Assembly (NCBI GenBank): GCA_016718315.1
Contig: JADKDV010000015.1
Coordinates: 1-57,265 of the forward strand
Length of the DNA: 57,265 nt
Reading direction: 5' to 3'
From: Candidatus Obscuribacter sp.
GTDB lineage: Bacteria > Cyanobacteriota > Vampirovibrionia > Obscuribacterales > Obscuribacteraceae
Shown in pieces: positions 1-7,681 of this stretch. The notes under the pieces were generated by a model. That model ran no database searches. It was not told where the DNA came from and saw only the letters and a list, made by a program, of their open reading frames with translations. The stretch's first letter is position 1; each line of letters starts with the position of its first letter. The position numbers and the translations under genes were made by a program.

Positions 1-45
1 AAACGCTGTGATGCTGAGCAATTGCTCAATGAGAGAAGCTTTGGC

Positions 46-465
46 ATGGCTGTTAAAGCCGTAAGAGAGATAAATGATATTACTCAGGCTGAATTAGCTA
101 GACGAACTGGTATATCGGAGCGGCAATTGAGACGCTATGAAACGGCAGGTATGAAGCCGCGAATATCATCATTGTCAAAGTTAGCGAAGGCGCACAAAAT
201 GAGTCTCGGTCAATATTTAGATAGGCTCGCGGAAGTAGTAAGTGGTGCGCTTGCATTAGTGATCCGCGGAGTGCCAGTAGTAGAGATGGTCTCTGCAATT
301 TTGCTGGAGAACGAACTCCATCTATCGCAAAGTGAAAGTGCGGGTCAGTGTCTTTGTTTAGGTGTGTGGGCGCAAGATCACGAGATTTGGTTTTGGAGAG
401 GAAAGTCGTACCGGCGAGTCGGAAAATGTCTCAGTAGCTGTTGCTTTAGCCAGTTAATTCTGTAG
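46..465 (+). CDS. XRE-family helix-turn-helix transcriptional regulator
   Basis: The N-terminal 55 residues form a classic Cro/C1 HTH: TQAELARRTGISERQLRRYE is helix 2-turn-helix 3, followed by a PRISSLSKLAKAHKMSL-like helix. This should bind an operator as a dimer. The C-terminal about 75 residues match no domain I recognise. I chose the ATG at 46 because the HTH follows directly. A TTG at 22 is in frame, and the frame is open to the window edge, so the true start may lie outside. No RBS is convincing. The gene stands alone, with a hairpin just downstream. Its target cannot be inferred, although XRE genes often sit next to mobile or toxin regions such as this one. Confidence 0.75.
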   Translation: MAVKAVREINDITQAELARRTGISERQLRRYETAGMKPRISSLSKLAKAHKMSLGQYLDRLAEVVSGALALVIRGVPVVEMVSAILLENELHLSQSESAGQCLCLGVWAQDHEIWFWRGKSYRRVGKCLSSCCFSQLIL

Positions 466-482
466 AGCCTTTGATAAATTGA

Positions 483-507
483 GAGCTTTTGCTCAGACCA
501 AAAGCTC
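483..507. terminator. Hairpin after the XRE gene, possible terminator
   Basis: A perfect 9-bp inverted repeat, GAGCTTTTG (483-491) and CAAAAGCTC (499-507), with a 7-base loop lies 18 bases after the stop of the regulator gene. No proper T-tract follows on the plus strand, so it is either a weak terminator or some other structure. Confidence 0.4.
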
Positions 508-1047
508 AAATTTGACACAGCAATAGGGGTTGGCAGTTGGCCCAGCGCTGGTTATATCCCAGTAGATCTAAAGTACTTTGGAGAGAAGTTAGAGGGATTG
601 GCGAAGCGCTCTTAACGATATTGTATGGGTGAAGAGTTTGTGTAGTACCGGTTGTGTTTTTCATTGAGGCGACCAATTGTGTGGAAGCTACTGTGATTTT
701 CCTCAACTGAGTGAAGCGTTCTTTGCTAAATTCACTCACTCAAGTTACACAATTCTCGTGAGTTTGACCGGTGCCGGATTTACGCTCGGTGCAATGGAAG
801 CAGCGAAAATAAATTCTCGAAAAAGTCTTGATTTACCTGTAGACAAATTTTGAACTGGACGGTTAAGATGGTCAGCAGGTAACCAATAGAAATTTGGACG
901 GTTAATTGCTTGCGGATGCTTAGTGTTTAGCTGCTTTGAATACTTGTTCTCTTGTAGAACGGCACCTGGAATCGGCAAGCAACTCAAATTGATCCACTGG
1001 GCAATCCTTTCTGAACCTTCGTAATCGTCAGCTTTGTTTGTAATCAT
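506..1047 (-). pseudogene. Possible decayed minus-strand reading frame
   Basis: Two minus-strand open frames (745-1047, 100 codons; 506-739, 77 codons) abut and differ by one frame, so together they could be one gene of about 180 codons with a frameshift near 742. I recognise no domain, signal peptide or membrane segment. The stretch 508-1177 otherwise shows nothing I can name. It could equally be non-coding sequence with chance open frames. Confidence 0.2.
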
Positions 1048-1177
1048 ATCGTTTGTGACTTCGTTTGGTTAACGGATCGATAGCTTGTGCCTGTGCGGGC
1101 TACAAGTACGTCTTCTGTTGAAAGAAAGTAAATTGCCTCAAAAAACTTTTAGTGTCACCAAAGGTGGCATCATAAAA

Positions 1178-2549
1178 ATGCGCCTTAAAATCACAAGACT
1201 GTCTGATGATAGATCGTTGTTATGTGCGGTTATAGCGCTGGTGGTGGCGGTGACACAGCCCATCGCTGCCCTTGCCGTGACAGCACCGACGATAACACCA
1301 GGTACTGGAGTGCATCGGCGCCGGTGTCTACGGTCACAATTACTGCCAGTCCCGGAGATACTATATATTTCACCACAACGGGTGCAGTGCCTACTTCTAG
1401 CTCACCTGTGTACTCCGCGCCTATCACCATAGGCGATACTGCGGTGATCAAGGCTATTGCACGCAATGGCGGTGTGGACAGTCTGGTGTGCGAGCTATGT
1501 GCAGAGTGATTCCAACACGTTGCCAGTCCCCTCGCACTGGTCTCAAGATCTGGTACAAGAGTGACTTTGGTCCGCTGACCAGCAGCGGGACATCTGTAGA
1601 CACTTGGGTAGATATGTCTGGCGCTGCCAGTCGCAATGATGCGACACAGTCGACTTCGGGTAATCGTCCCACACTGGTCTCAAATGCCATCAATGGTGAA
1701 CCAGCGGGCAGCTTTGACGGCTCCAATGACTACATGAGCTGCTCTGGGCTCACTGATTTGACAGCTGGCGTCAGTATAATTGCCGTCGTCAAGCCAGTGG
1801 GCACAGGTACAGCTACTCTTGTGACGAGTGGTAATTCTGGTCCAGCTGACATGACAAGTCTGCAGACTATCAATACCCAGGCAAAGTTCAATTCGTATAA
1901 TTCCACAACAGCCAGCAACATCACCACGCCATCTAGCTCTGTTGTTATCGGTAAATACCAGCTGATAGACGTTGTCCACGATGGCAGTGCGTCGGCAGGT
2001 TTGAGTGTCAAGAGTATAAGCCGAGTGGTCGGTACTGTGCAAAACCTGACAAATACTTCCCGGTCTCAAAATTATCTAGGCACCGATGGCAGTATCAGTA
2101 CATACTTTGATGGTCAGATAGCAGAGATACTCGTTTACGGACGAGGAGTGACTGTGAGCGAGGCCGCTGACATACGTGCATACTTGACCAATAAGTATCA
2201 ATTGCTCACGGCGACGACCACTCCCGACCCGATCTTGAGTGCTGGTACGAGCACCCTGGACCATCCAATCGGTATCGGGATAGCAAGCAACGATGATGCC
2301 GAGGTGTGGATAACGCTCGATGGCACCACACCGTCTGTTGGCGGTGGGACGAGCACCCAGTACACCGGACCTGTCTGGATATCTCACACACGCACTCTCA
2401 AGGCTATCGCCGTGGCGAAGGGTGTATCGAGCAACGTCGTGACCGCTACGTATACGCTGGATGCGACGCGTTATCCCGCTCCCGACTCTATGGACACAAG
2501 ACCGCTCAATATCAACTTGCAGTTGCCGACAACTGCGATACCGGATTAG
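1178..2549 (+). pseudogene. Exported protein with chitobiase-type Ig-like and LamG-like domains, frameshifted
   Basis: The frame starting at ATG 1178 gives a signal peptide ending near PIAALA. About 1305 the homology moves to another frame and reads as a chitobiase C-terminal type Ig-like module (TGAVPTSSSPVYSAPITIG, about 1320-1470). Near 1480-1530 it shifts again, through SDSNTLPVPS, into a long frame that is open to 2549. That last part has a concanavalin/LamG-like domain (WVDMSGAASRNDA, GSFDGSNDY, DGQIAEILVYGR) and a second chitobiase-type module (WITLDGTTPS). Such proteins are secreted and probably bind carbohydrate. At least three indels in 350 bp make it non-functional as read, unless these are assembly errors. 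It sits just 5' of the RHS gene and may share its ecology. Confidence 0.65.
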
Positions 2550-2557
2550 GTGGCACG

Positions 2558-2977
2558 ATGAACAATATCTTCAATACTTCCCTTCACAAAAAGACTTTAT
2601 CGATGCAGCCAGCCAAGATTCGTAGACTGACCAAGCAAACTCTAGTCAAGCTGTCAGCTTGCTTCCTTGCCCTACTTTTGGTATCAGCATCTCTGCCGCT
2701 GCCTGCCCTTGCCAGCACCATCAAGCCGTCCAAGCGCACCACTAAATTGCCAGTACCACCAAAGGTCAAAGTAAAGACCGGTCCACGCACGCTCAAGAAG
2801 TTTAAGAGTCAACTCTCATTTAAGGCTACTCCCACTGACCAAGAGATCACGGCGGCGAGAGTCTTTGAAGAACCACTTATCCCCATGCCTGGTCCCTCGA
2901 TACCGGCGGAGAATGCTGCTCTATCAAAAGCGCTGGCATTTAGTGCAGCAAAGACATGGAGAATGTGTCTGCATTGA
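2558..2977 (+). CDS. N-terminus of TPR-C39-RHS giant protein, broken fragment
   Basis: The ATG at 2558 begins a signal peptide with a long basic n-region and a hydrophobic core (ACFLALLLVSASLPLPALAS), then a Pro/Lys-rich linker and the start of a helical TPR-like region. The frame stops at 2977. Homology runs on through a second frame (KDMENVSALTGFFAQS, about 2950-3000) and then returns to the original frame at about 3005, continuing as the next entry. The two indels compensate each other, so the original gene was one open frame. This is the export signal of the RHS protein. Confidence 0.6.
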   Translation: MNNIFNTSLHKKTLSMQPAKIRRLTKQTLVKLSACFLALLLVSASLPLPALASTIKPSKRTTKLPVPPKVKVKTGPRTLKKFKSQLSFKATPTDQEITAARVFEEPLIPMPGPSIPAENAALSKALAFSAAKTWRMCLH

Positions 2978-3025
2978 CAGGCTTCTTCGCGCAGTCCAAA
3001 CTCGCGCTGGCGAGCCAGCCTAGAA

Positions 3026-4954
3026 GTGAACTTGGGACAAATACGCTTTAGAACAGGCTACCTAAGTGATGCTATGAGACTGTGGACATCTGCGTGGCAA
3101 TTAGCTAAAGAAGAGAAGGGTCGACCTCAAATTGCCGTGGCTAATAAAGCAATTGCCAACTTGCTAATACTAGATGCGCGTCTTGGTCGGACTGAGGAGC
3201 TGACCAGCTATTTGGAAGAAATTAGAAAGCGTCCCTTTTACGGCTCCGATGAGGAAAAGATAGTCGGAGCCAAAGAAGGCTCTGGCTATATGAAGACCAC
3301 ACCCGGGCTAGCTTACAAGTGCGGTCCATATGCGCTTAACGCCTTGCTCAATCTAGACGGCAAACAAAAAGGTGAAAACCCAATACTCAAAAGTGCCCAG
3401 TCAACAAAAGATGGGACAAACCTTGCTCAGCTAAAAGAGTGGGCTGATCAAGTTGGACTTAAGTATCGACTGGCTAAACGCTCTGTCGGTGCACCTTTTG
3501 TCTATCCAGCACTAGTCCATTGGAGGCTAAATCACTTTGGAGCTATTGTTAGAAAGGAAGGCTCAAGTTATGTGGTCAAAGATCGCACTTTTGATAGTGA
3601 CGCTCAAATCTGGCTCACTGCCAAAGCATTGGAGCAAGAGACCGATGGGTATTTTTTAGTACCAGAAAATCAGCCGATACCAGACGGTTGGCAGCCACTA
3701 TCGGTAGAGGAGGCATCCAAGGTCTATGGCAAAGGTAATGCCACCTGGCATGCTGGACAATGGACAGGGTGTGCTACCAATCAAGGATGCATACAGCAAC
3801 ACTGTGGAGATTGCCTTGCAACTCGAGCAAGCTCCTGTGATGAAGGGCAAGGCGGACTTAGAGGCGGTGGAAGGGCGGGCGGAATGCCAGTGGCTACAGC
3901 CAACACAGCACTCTGTACACTACACATAAGCGATGTTCCAATGGCATACGCCCCTCCACTGGGAAAGGAGATTAAGTTCGGTATAACCTACTCACACTTA
4001 GAGATGAACGAGCCAAGTAATTTCAGCTTTACCAATGTGGGACACGATTGGAATTTTGGCTGGTGCGCCTACCTCACTGTCGATCCAGTGAGTAGTGTTG
4101 CCACGGTGAGATTGAGAGGCGGTGGTAGCGAGATTTGCACACCCAGTGGTGGCGTCTATCCTCCAGACTTTTTGTCTCTAGCGACATTAGAAAATGTGGG
4201 AAGTGGCGTATATCACCGCAAGCTGCCTGATGGCACAGTAGAAGTCTATGACCAGGCTGACTCAGCTTCACCGCCGCGCATATTTCTCACGCAAGTGATC
4301 GACCCGCAGGGTCAGTCAACGCTGATTCAGTATGATTCTGATTTTAGGATAACCACAATTACAGACGCGATTGGTCAGGTATCGACTGTTTCGTATATTT
4401 CAAATACTTCATCAGATCCTGGGTTTTACAAAATTGCCGGAATACAGGACCCTTTCGGTCGCAGCTTTTCTCTGACCTATGACGCTGCTGTGGAGAATCT
4501 CATAGAAGTGACCGACGTAATAGGCATGAAGTCTCAGTTTGCCTGGGACACTGGCACATCCTTTATCTCGCAGATGACCACCGAATATGGTACCACCAGC
4601 TTTTACAACTATGTGCCAGGTGTTGACCTGGTGCCAGCGCGCGGGCTGAGATTTACTCTGCCAGACAAGTCCGCCTATGTAATCGAAAATTGGCTCAACG
4701 AGCCAAAGAGTACCTACATCTGGGACCGCCACACGATAGCGCTGTATCCTAATGATCCGGTAAACAAAGATTACTCGCACTGCGAGAAGATGCGCTGGAC
4801 ATACAACAATGATACTGGCCAGCAGATGCCAGCCTTGCAAGAGTTAAAACATCCTCTCTTGAGACTGCATCAGTCTATATCAGGCATCCTGATCAGGCCA
4901 CTATCAATTATTCGGGCTCCAGCAATCTGCCCACAGAGGTCAAGCAGGACTTAG
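3026..4954 (+). CDS. RHS/YD protein, TPR plus C39-like peptidase plus RHS N-terminal region (fragment)
   Basis: Same frame as the preceding fragment. It starts with TPR-like helices (about residues 1-75). A peptidase C39-like domain follows: a Cys motif (YKCGPYALNALL, Cys codon at 3320) and a His motif (RLNHFGAIV, His codon at 3533) with Asp in VVKDRTFD. Next is a Cys/Gly-rich linker, and then the conserved entry of an RHS/YD toxin (PVATANTALCTLHISDVPM, about 3890-3950) with YD-type beta repeats (LTQVIDPQGQSTLIQYDS, ITTITDAIGQVSTV). C39 domains normally cleave leader peptides after double Gly; here the domain may act in self-processing or may only be a fold. Homology leaves this frame at about 4850-4880 and goes on in the next entry, so the last 30 residues are out of frame. 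Confidence 0.75.
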   Translation: MNLGQIRFRTGYLSDAMRLWTSAWQLAKEEKGRPQIAVANKAIANLLILDARLGRTEELTSYLEEIRKRPFYGSDEEKIVGAKEGSGYMKTTPGLAYKCGPYALNALLNLDGKQKGENPILKSAQSTKDGTNLAQLKEWADQVGLKYRLAKRSVGAPFVYPALVHWRLNHFGAIVRKEGSSYVVKDRTFDSDAQIWLTAKALEQETDGYFLVPENQPIPDGWQPLSVEEASKVYGKGNATWHAGQWTGCATNQGCIQQHCGDCLATRASSCDEGQGGLRGGGRAGGMPVATANTALCTLHISDVPMAYAPPLGKEIKFGITYSHLEMNEPSNFSFTNVGHDWNFGWCAYLTVDPVSSVATVRLRGGGSEICTPSGGVYPPDFLSLATLENVGSGVYHRKLPDGTVEVYDQADSASPPRIFLTQVIDPQGQSTLIQYDSDFRITTITDAIGQVSTVSYISNTSSDPGFYKIAGIQDPFGRSFSLTYDAAVENLIEVTDVIGMKSQFAWDTGTSFISQMTTEYGTTSFYNYVPGVDLVPARGLRFTLPDKSAYVIENWLNEPKSTYIWDRHTIALYPNDPVNKDYSHCEKMRWTYNNDTGQQMPALQELKHPLLRLHQSISGILIRPLSIIRAPAICPQRSSRT

Positions 4955-4959
4955 GCAAT

Positions 4960-5609
4960 ATGGTGGTTGACGCTACTATTGGTGGTACGGTCACACCAGG
5001 CTATGGCATAGCCTTTTTGATTGATTCGGTCTATGCCGGATATTCACCTGTGAGCGGAGACACCCTTGCAGACGTAGCTAGAGAGCTAGCTCACTCGGTC
5101 AATACAAATACCGATTATCAATCCAGAGGCATATCTGCTGGCGCATGCGGCAATGTCGTCAGCCTAAAGACTGAGCAAACAGGTCTAATCCGGTACAACT
5201 ACTATCAGGTACCGGGTGGCACCGCCAACATGACATTTAAGTCTCACGAGAGGCAGACTGTAACTGCCACTTTGACTGGCACAATCGCATCCGGTGACGT
5301 GGTGACCATTTTTGTCAACCCTGTATCTTTGTTTGGTGTCACGGCCAACTACACTGTGCAGCCGGGAGATACCGCGGCAAGCATCTGTACGGGGATGGCG
5401 GCAGTATTAAACGCTAATGGCACATTTTTAAGCTACGATGGCACCGCGGTAGCAAGTGGCAGCACTATAACGCTGACCTCGTTTTGCCAGGAGCCTCTGT
5501 CTTACAGCACTGGCACTACTGGCAGTGAGCAGTTCGCCTATTCGAGCATGAGAAACGGCACTGTGCAGTTAAAAGAAAACAGCTTCAATAATATTGGCAA
5601 GTTACCCTC
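4960..5609 (+). CDS. RHS protein middle fragment with GDT-type repeats, cut by IS
   Basis: This frame is already homologous upstream, from about 4885 (NYSGSSNLPTEVKQDLGN). It carries two copies of a roughly 100-residue module marked by a YSPVSGDTLADVA / YTVQPGDTAASIC motif, an N-x-N turn and a Thr/Ser-rich strand. The same module occurs three more times after the insertion. The open frame runs to a stop at 5646, but the last 12 codons belong to the IS left end, which begins at 5610. The YD repeats that should follow are missing, so the insertion was accompanied by a deletion or a rearrangement. Confidence 0.7.
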
Positions 5610-5774
5610 TGTGTCTATGATAACTGAGACAACCTACGCAGTCTAATTTAGAGTAGTGCATAAGCCAAAGACATAGTAATTCCACATTCAGTCGATATCC
5701 ACCGCATCTGCTCACCTGAGTGCTTGCATTGGTATCGTATTTGGTTCATGCTGAGCTTTGCAATGGAGGGGATC

Positions 5775-6378
5775 ATGCAAACACCACCATCAGATGATTT
5801 ACCGCTGAAGCAGCGTCCGAGCTATTGGACTAGGTTTATTACGGAGTCCAGAGAATACCCATCTGGCATTACAGCGTTCATCAAGAAAAAGGGTGTTGGA
5901 AAATCTCTGTATTATCATTGGGTCCGTAAGCTTAAGCCATTTCACCCCGAGTGGAATGATCTTGGAAAAGATCGCCAACATCATCTGAAAAGAGCTGAGT
6001 CCAGGGCAGAACGAGAACTTCCGAAAACGGAAGTTTCAGAACGTCCACGGCGGCGTTTCTTTTCAGCTGCAGATAAGAAACAAATTTTGGATGAGATAGA
6101 TACTACTCCGACGGGCAAGGTGGCAGCAATACTCCCGCAGAGAAGGGATTTATTCATCCGCTATCCAGAAATGGCGTCAGGAAGAAAAAGAACGCGGACT
6201 GGAAGAGAAGAAGAGAGGTCCGAAAACAAATTCCGGAACTGAGGAAATCAAAAAACTCCGCATTGAACTTGCGCGCTCACAAAAGCTCCTCGCACGGGCG
6301 AATGAGGTTATTCAACTCCAAAAAAAAGTTGCGGAAGTCTTGAGAACCCATCTGGAGGAAGGCGATACGATAGGCTGA
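5775..6378 (+). pseudogene. Transposase orfA (HTH) of the IS, frameshifted
   Basis: The ATG at 5775 is preceded by GGAGGGG. The product starts with a helix-turn-helix region (GVGKSLYYHWVRKLKP) and a second one (RRRFFSAADKKQILDEID) typical of IS3-type orfA. At about 6135, in CTCCCGC, the homology shifts by one base: REGIYSSAIQKWRQEE and the coiled-coil part ARSQKLLARANEVIQLQ lie in another frame, ending at 6378. The open frame as read stops at 6242. It normally makes the transposase DNA-binding part, joined to orfB by frameshifting. Confidence 0.7.
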
Positions 6379-6483
6379 TTCAGGAAGTCGAAAGAGCAAC
6401 GCAGGAAACAGGCATTACCGTGAGGACCGCATGCGCAGCAGGGACTTCAATATCGACCTTCTATCGACGAACAAGGAAGAACC

Positions 6484-7435
6484 TTGCTCCACCACAGGTC
6501 CATCGAAAACGACCTTCCCATAGAGGCGCTGTCGCTGGCTGAAAGGGAGCAAGTACTATCTATTTTAAACTCGGACCGATTTGGCGACAAACCACCAGCA
6601 CAGATTTATGCGGCATTGCTCGATGAAGGCGTGTACCTGTGTTCGGTGTCCACAATGTATCGGATACTCGTCGAGAACGATCAAGTACAAGAAAGACGCA
6701 ACATTTTGCGCCACCCCGAATATGTAAAACCAGAACTTCTGGCGACTGGGCCGAATCAAGTTTGGTCATGGGACATCACCAAGCTTAAAGGGCCAAGGAA
6801 GTGGAAGTTCTACCACTTGTACGTGATTATCGACATCTACAGCCGCTACGTTGTGGGCTGGATGATCGCCGACAGAGAGACCGGTCTACTGGCAAGAGAC
6901 CTCATAGAGGAGACATGCAAAAGGCAGGACATAGAAGAAGACCACCAACTCTATATTCATGCTGACCGTGGCGCATCGATGAAATCAAAGAGCGTGGCTC
7001 TCTTGATGGCTGACCTGGGAATCACAAAATCGCATAGTCGCCCGCACGTCAGCAACGACAATCCATTCTCAGAAAGCCACTTCAAGACACTGAAGTATCA
7101 GCCGCTCTTTCCAAGACGATTTGGCAGCATCGAGGATGCACGGCGGTTCTGTCGTGATTTCTTTGACCGCTACAACGAGGAACATTATCATTCCGGCATC
7201 GGCTACCTGACTCCATCTATGGTTCATTACGGAGCCGGAGAGGAATGCAATCGTCGAAGACACAAAGTACTCTCGGACATATTTGAAAAGTTTCCAGAGC
7301 GCTTTGTTAAAAGGGCATCCCAAAGTGGCTGAACTCCCGTCCGCGGTTTGGATCAACCGTCCACAAGAACCAAACGCATTTGATACCGTGGCAAGTATCA
7401 CTATTATCAGCGACTCTGGCGTTAGTGTCTCGTAA
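6484..7435 (+). pseudogene. Transposase orfB (DDE integrase core) of the IS, frameshifted
   Basis: An rve-type integrase catalytic core with all three acidic residues visible: Asp in WSWDITKL, Asp in HADRGASM and Glu in NPFSESHFKTLKY. The N-terminal HTH part is homologous from about 6369 in another frame (RLIQEVERATQETGITV) and joins this frame at about 6510. The long frame stops at 7332, but an AAAAG run at about 7310 marks a further indel: the usual tail (HPKVAELPSAVWINRP) continues in another frame to 7435. Best match in memory is an IS3-family transposase with this LATGPNQVWSWD signature. The copy is very probably inactive. Confidence 0.8.
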
Positions 7436-7449
7436 TATTGGTTATGTAT

Positions 7450-7504
7450 CAAACCAGTAGAAGGAAAATGCCCATGCAGTGGACGTTTTCCTTCTACTGG
7501 TTTG
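7450..7504. repeat. Perfect 19-bp hairpin in the IS tail
   Basis: CAAACCAGTAGAAGGAAAA (7450-7468) pairs perfectly with its complement at 7486-7504 around a 17-base loop. It lies 15 bases after the transposase remnant. It could block read-through transcription from the host gene, be folded as single-stranded DNA, or be a scar of a nested element. Confidence 0.8.
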
Positions 7505-7523
7505 CGCGAAGCGAGTTTTGGGG

Positions 7524-7580
7524 GACCCTTAAAGGGTCGAATTCGGCAAAAATGCCTGAAATACTTTATGTCATTTTTGC
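7524..7580. repeat. Two further palindromes in the IS tail
   Basis: A 15-base palindrome around a single central A (7524-7538, GACCCTT arms) is followed by a 9-bp inverted repeat, GCAAAAATG (7546-7554) with CATTTTTGC (7572-7580). Together with the 19-bp hairpin, most of the otherwise gene-free stretch 7436-7600 is self-complementary. I see no coding potential there. Confidence 0.7.
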
Positions 7581-7681
7581 AGCGAAATTATCCAAGGGCG
7601 ATGTATCGTTCAACGGCGAACTTTGTTTTTACACTGACTCTAAATTACAATGAAAAAGTGTCTCAAAACTATTGACACATT

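Larger units (their letters stand above)
5610..7679 (+). mobile_element. IS3-type insertion sequence, degenerate, inside the RHS gene
   Basis: The left end (5610) reads TGTGTCTATGATAACTGAGAC. The inverted right end (7679) reads TGTGTCAATAGTTTTGAGAC. Both share a sub-terminal TAATTTAGAGT box about 40 bases in. The element of about 2.07 kb carries orfA- and orfB-like transposase frames with at least four frameshifts, and a 245-bp non-coding tail with strong palindromes. I find no clear target-site duplication (left flank ccctc, right flank ttccg). Both flanks are RHS coding sequence. A related end occurs alone at 14046. Confidence 0.8.

Noticed and set aside
3726..3929. Another frameshift in the RHS gene near 3740-3880
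   Set aside because: The Cys/Gly-rich linker in the main frame is plausible by itself and leads in frame into the conserved PVATANTALC block.
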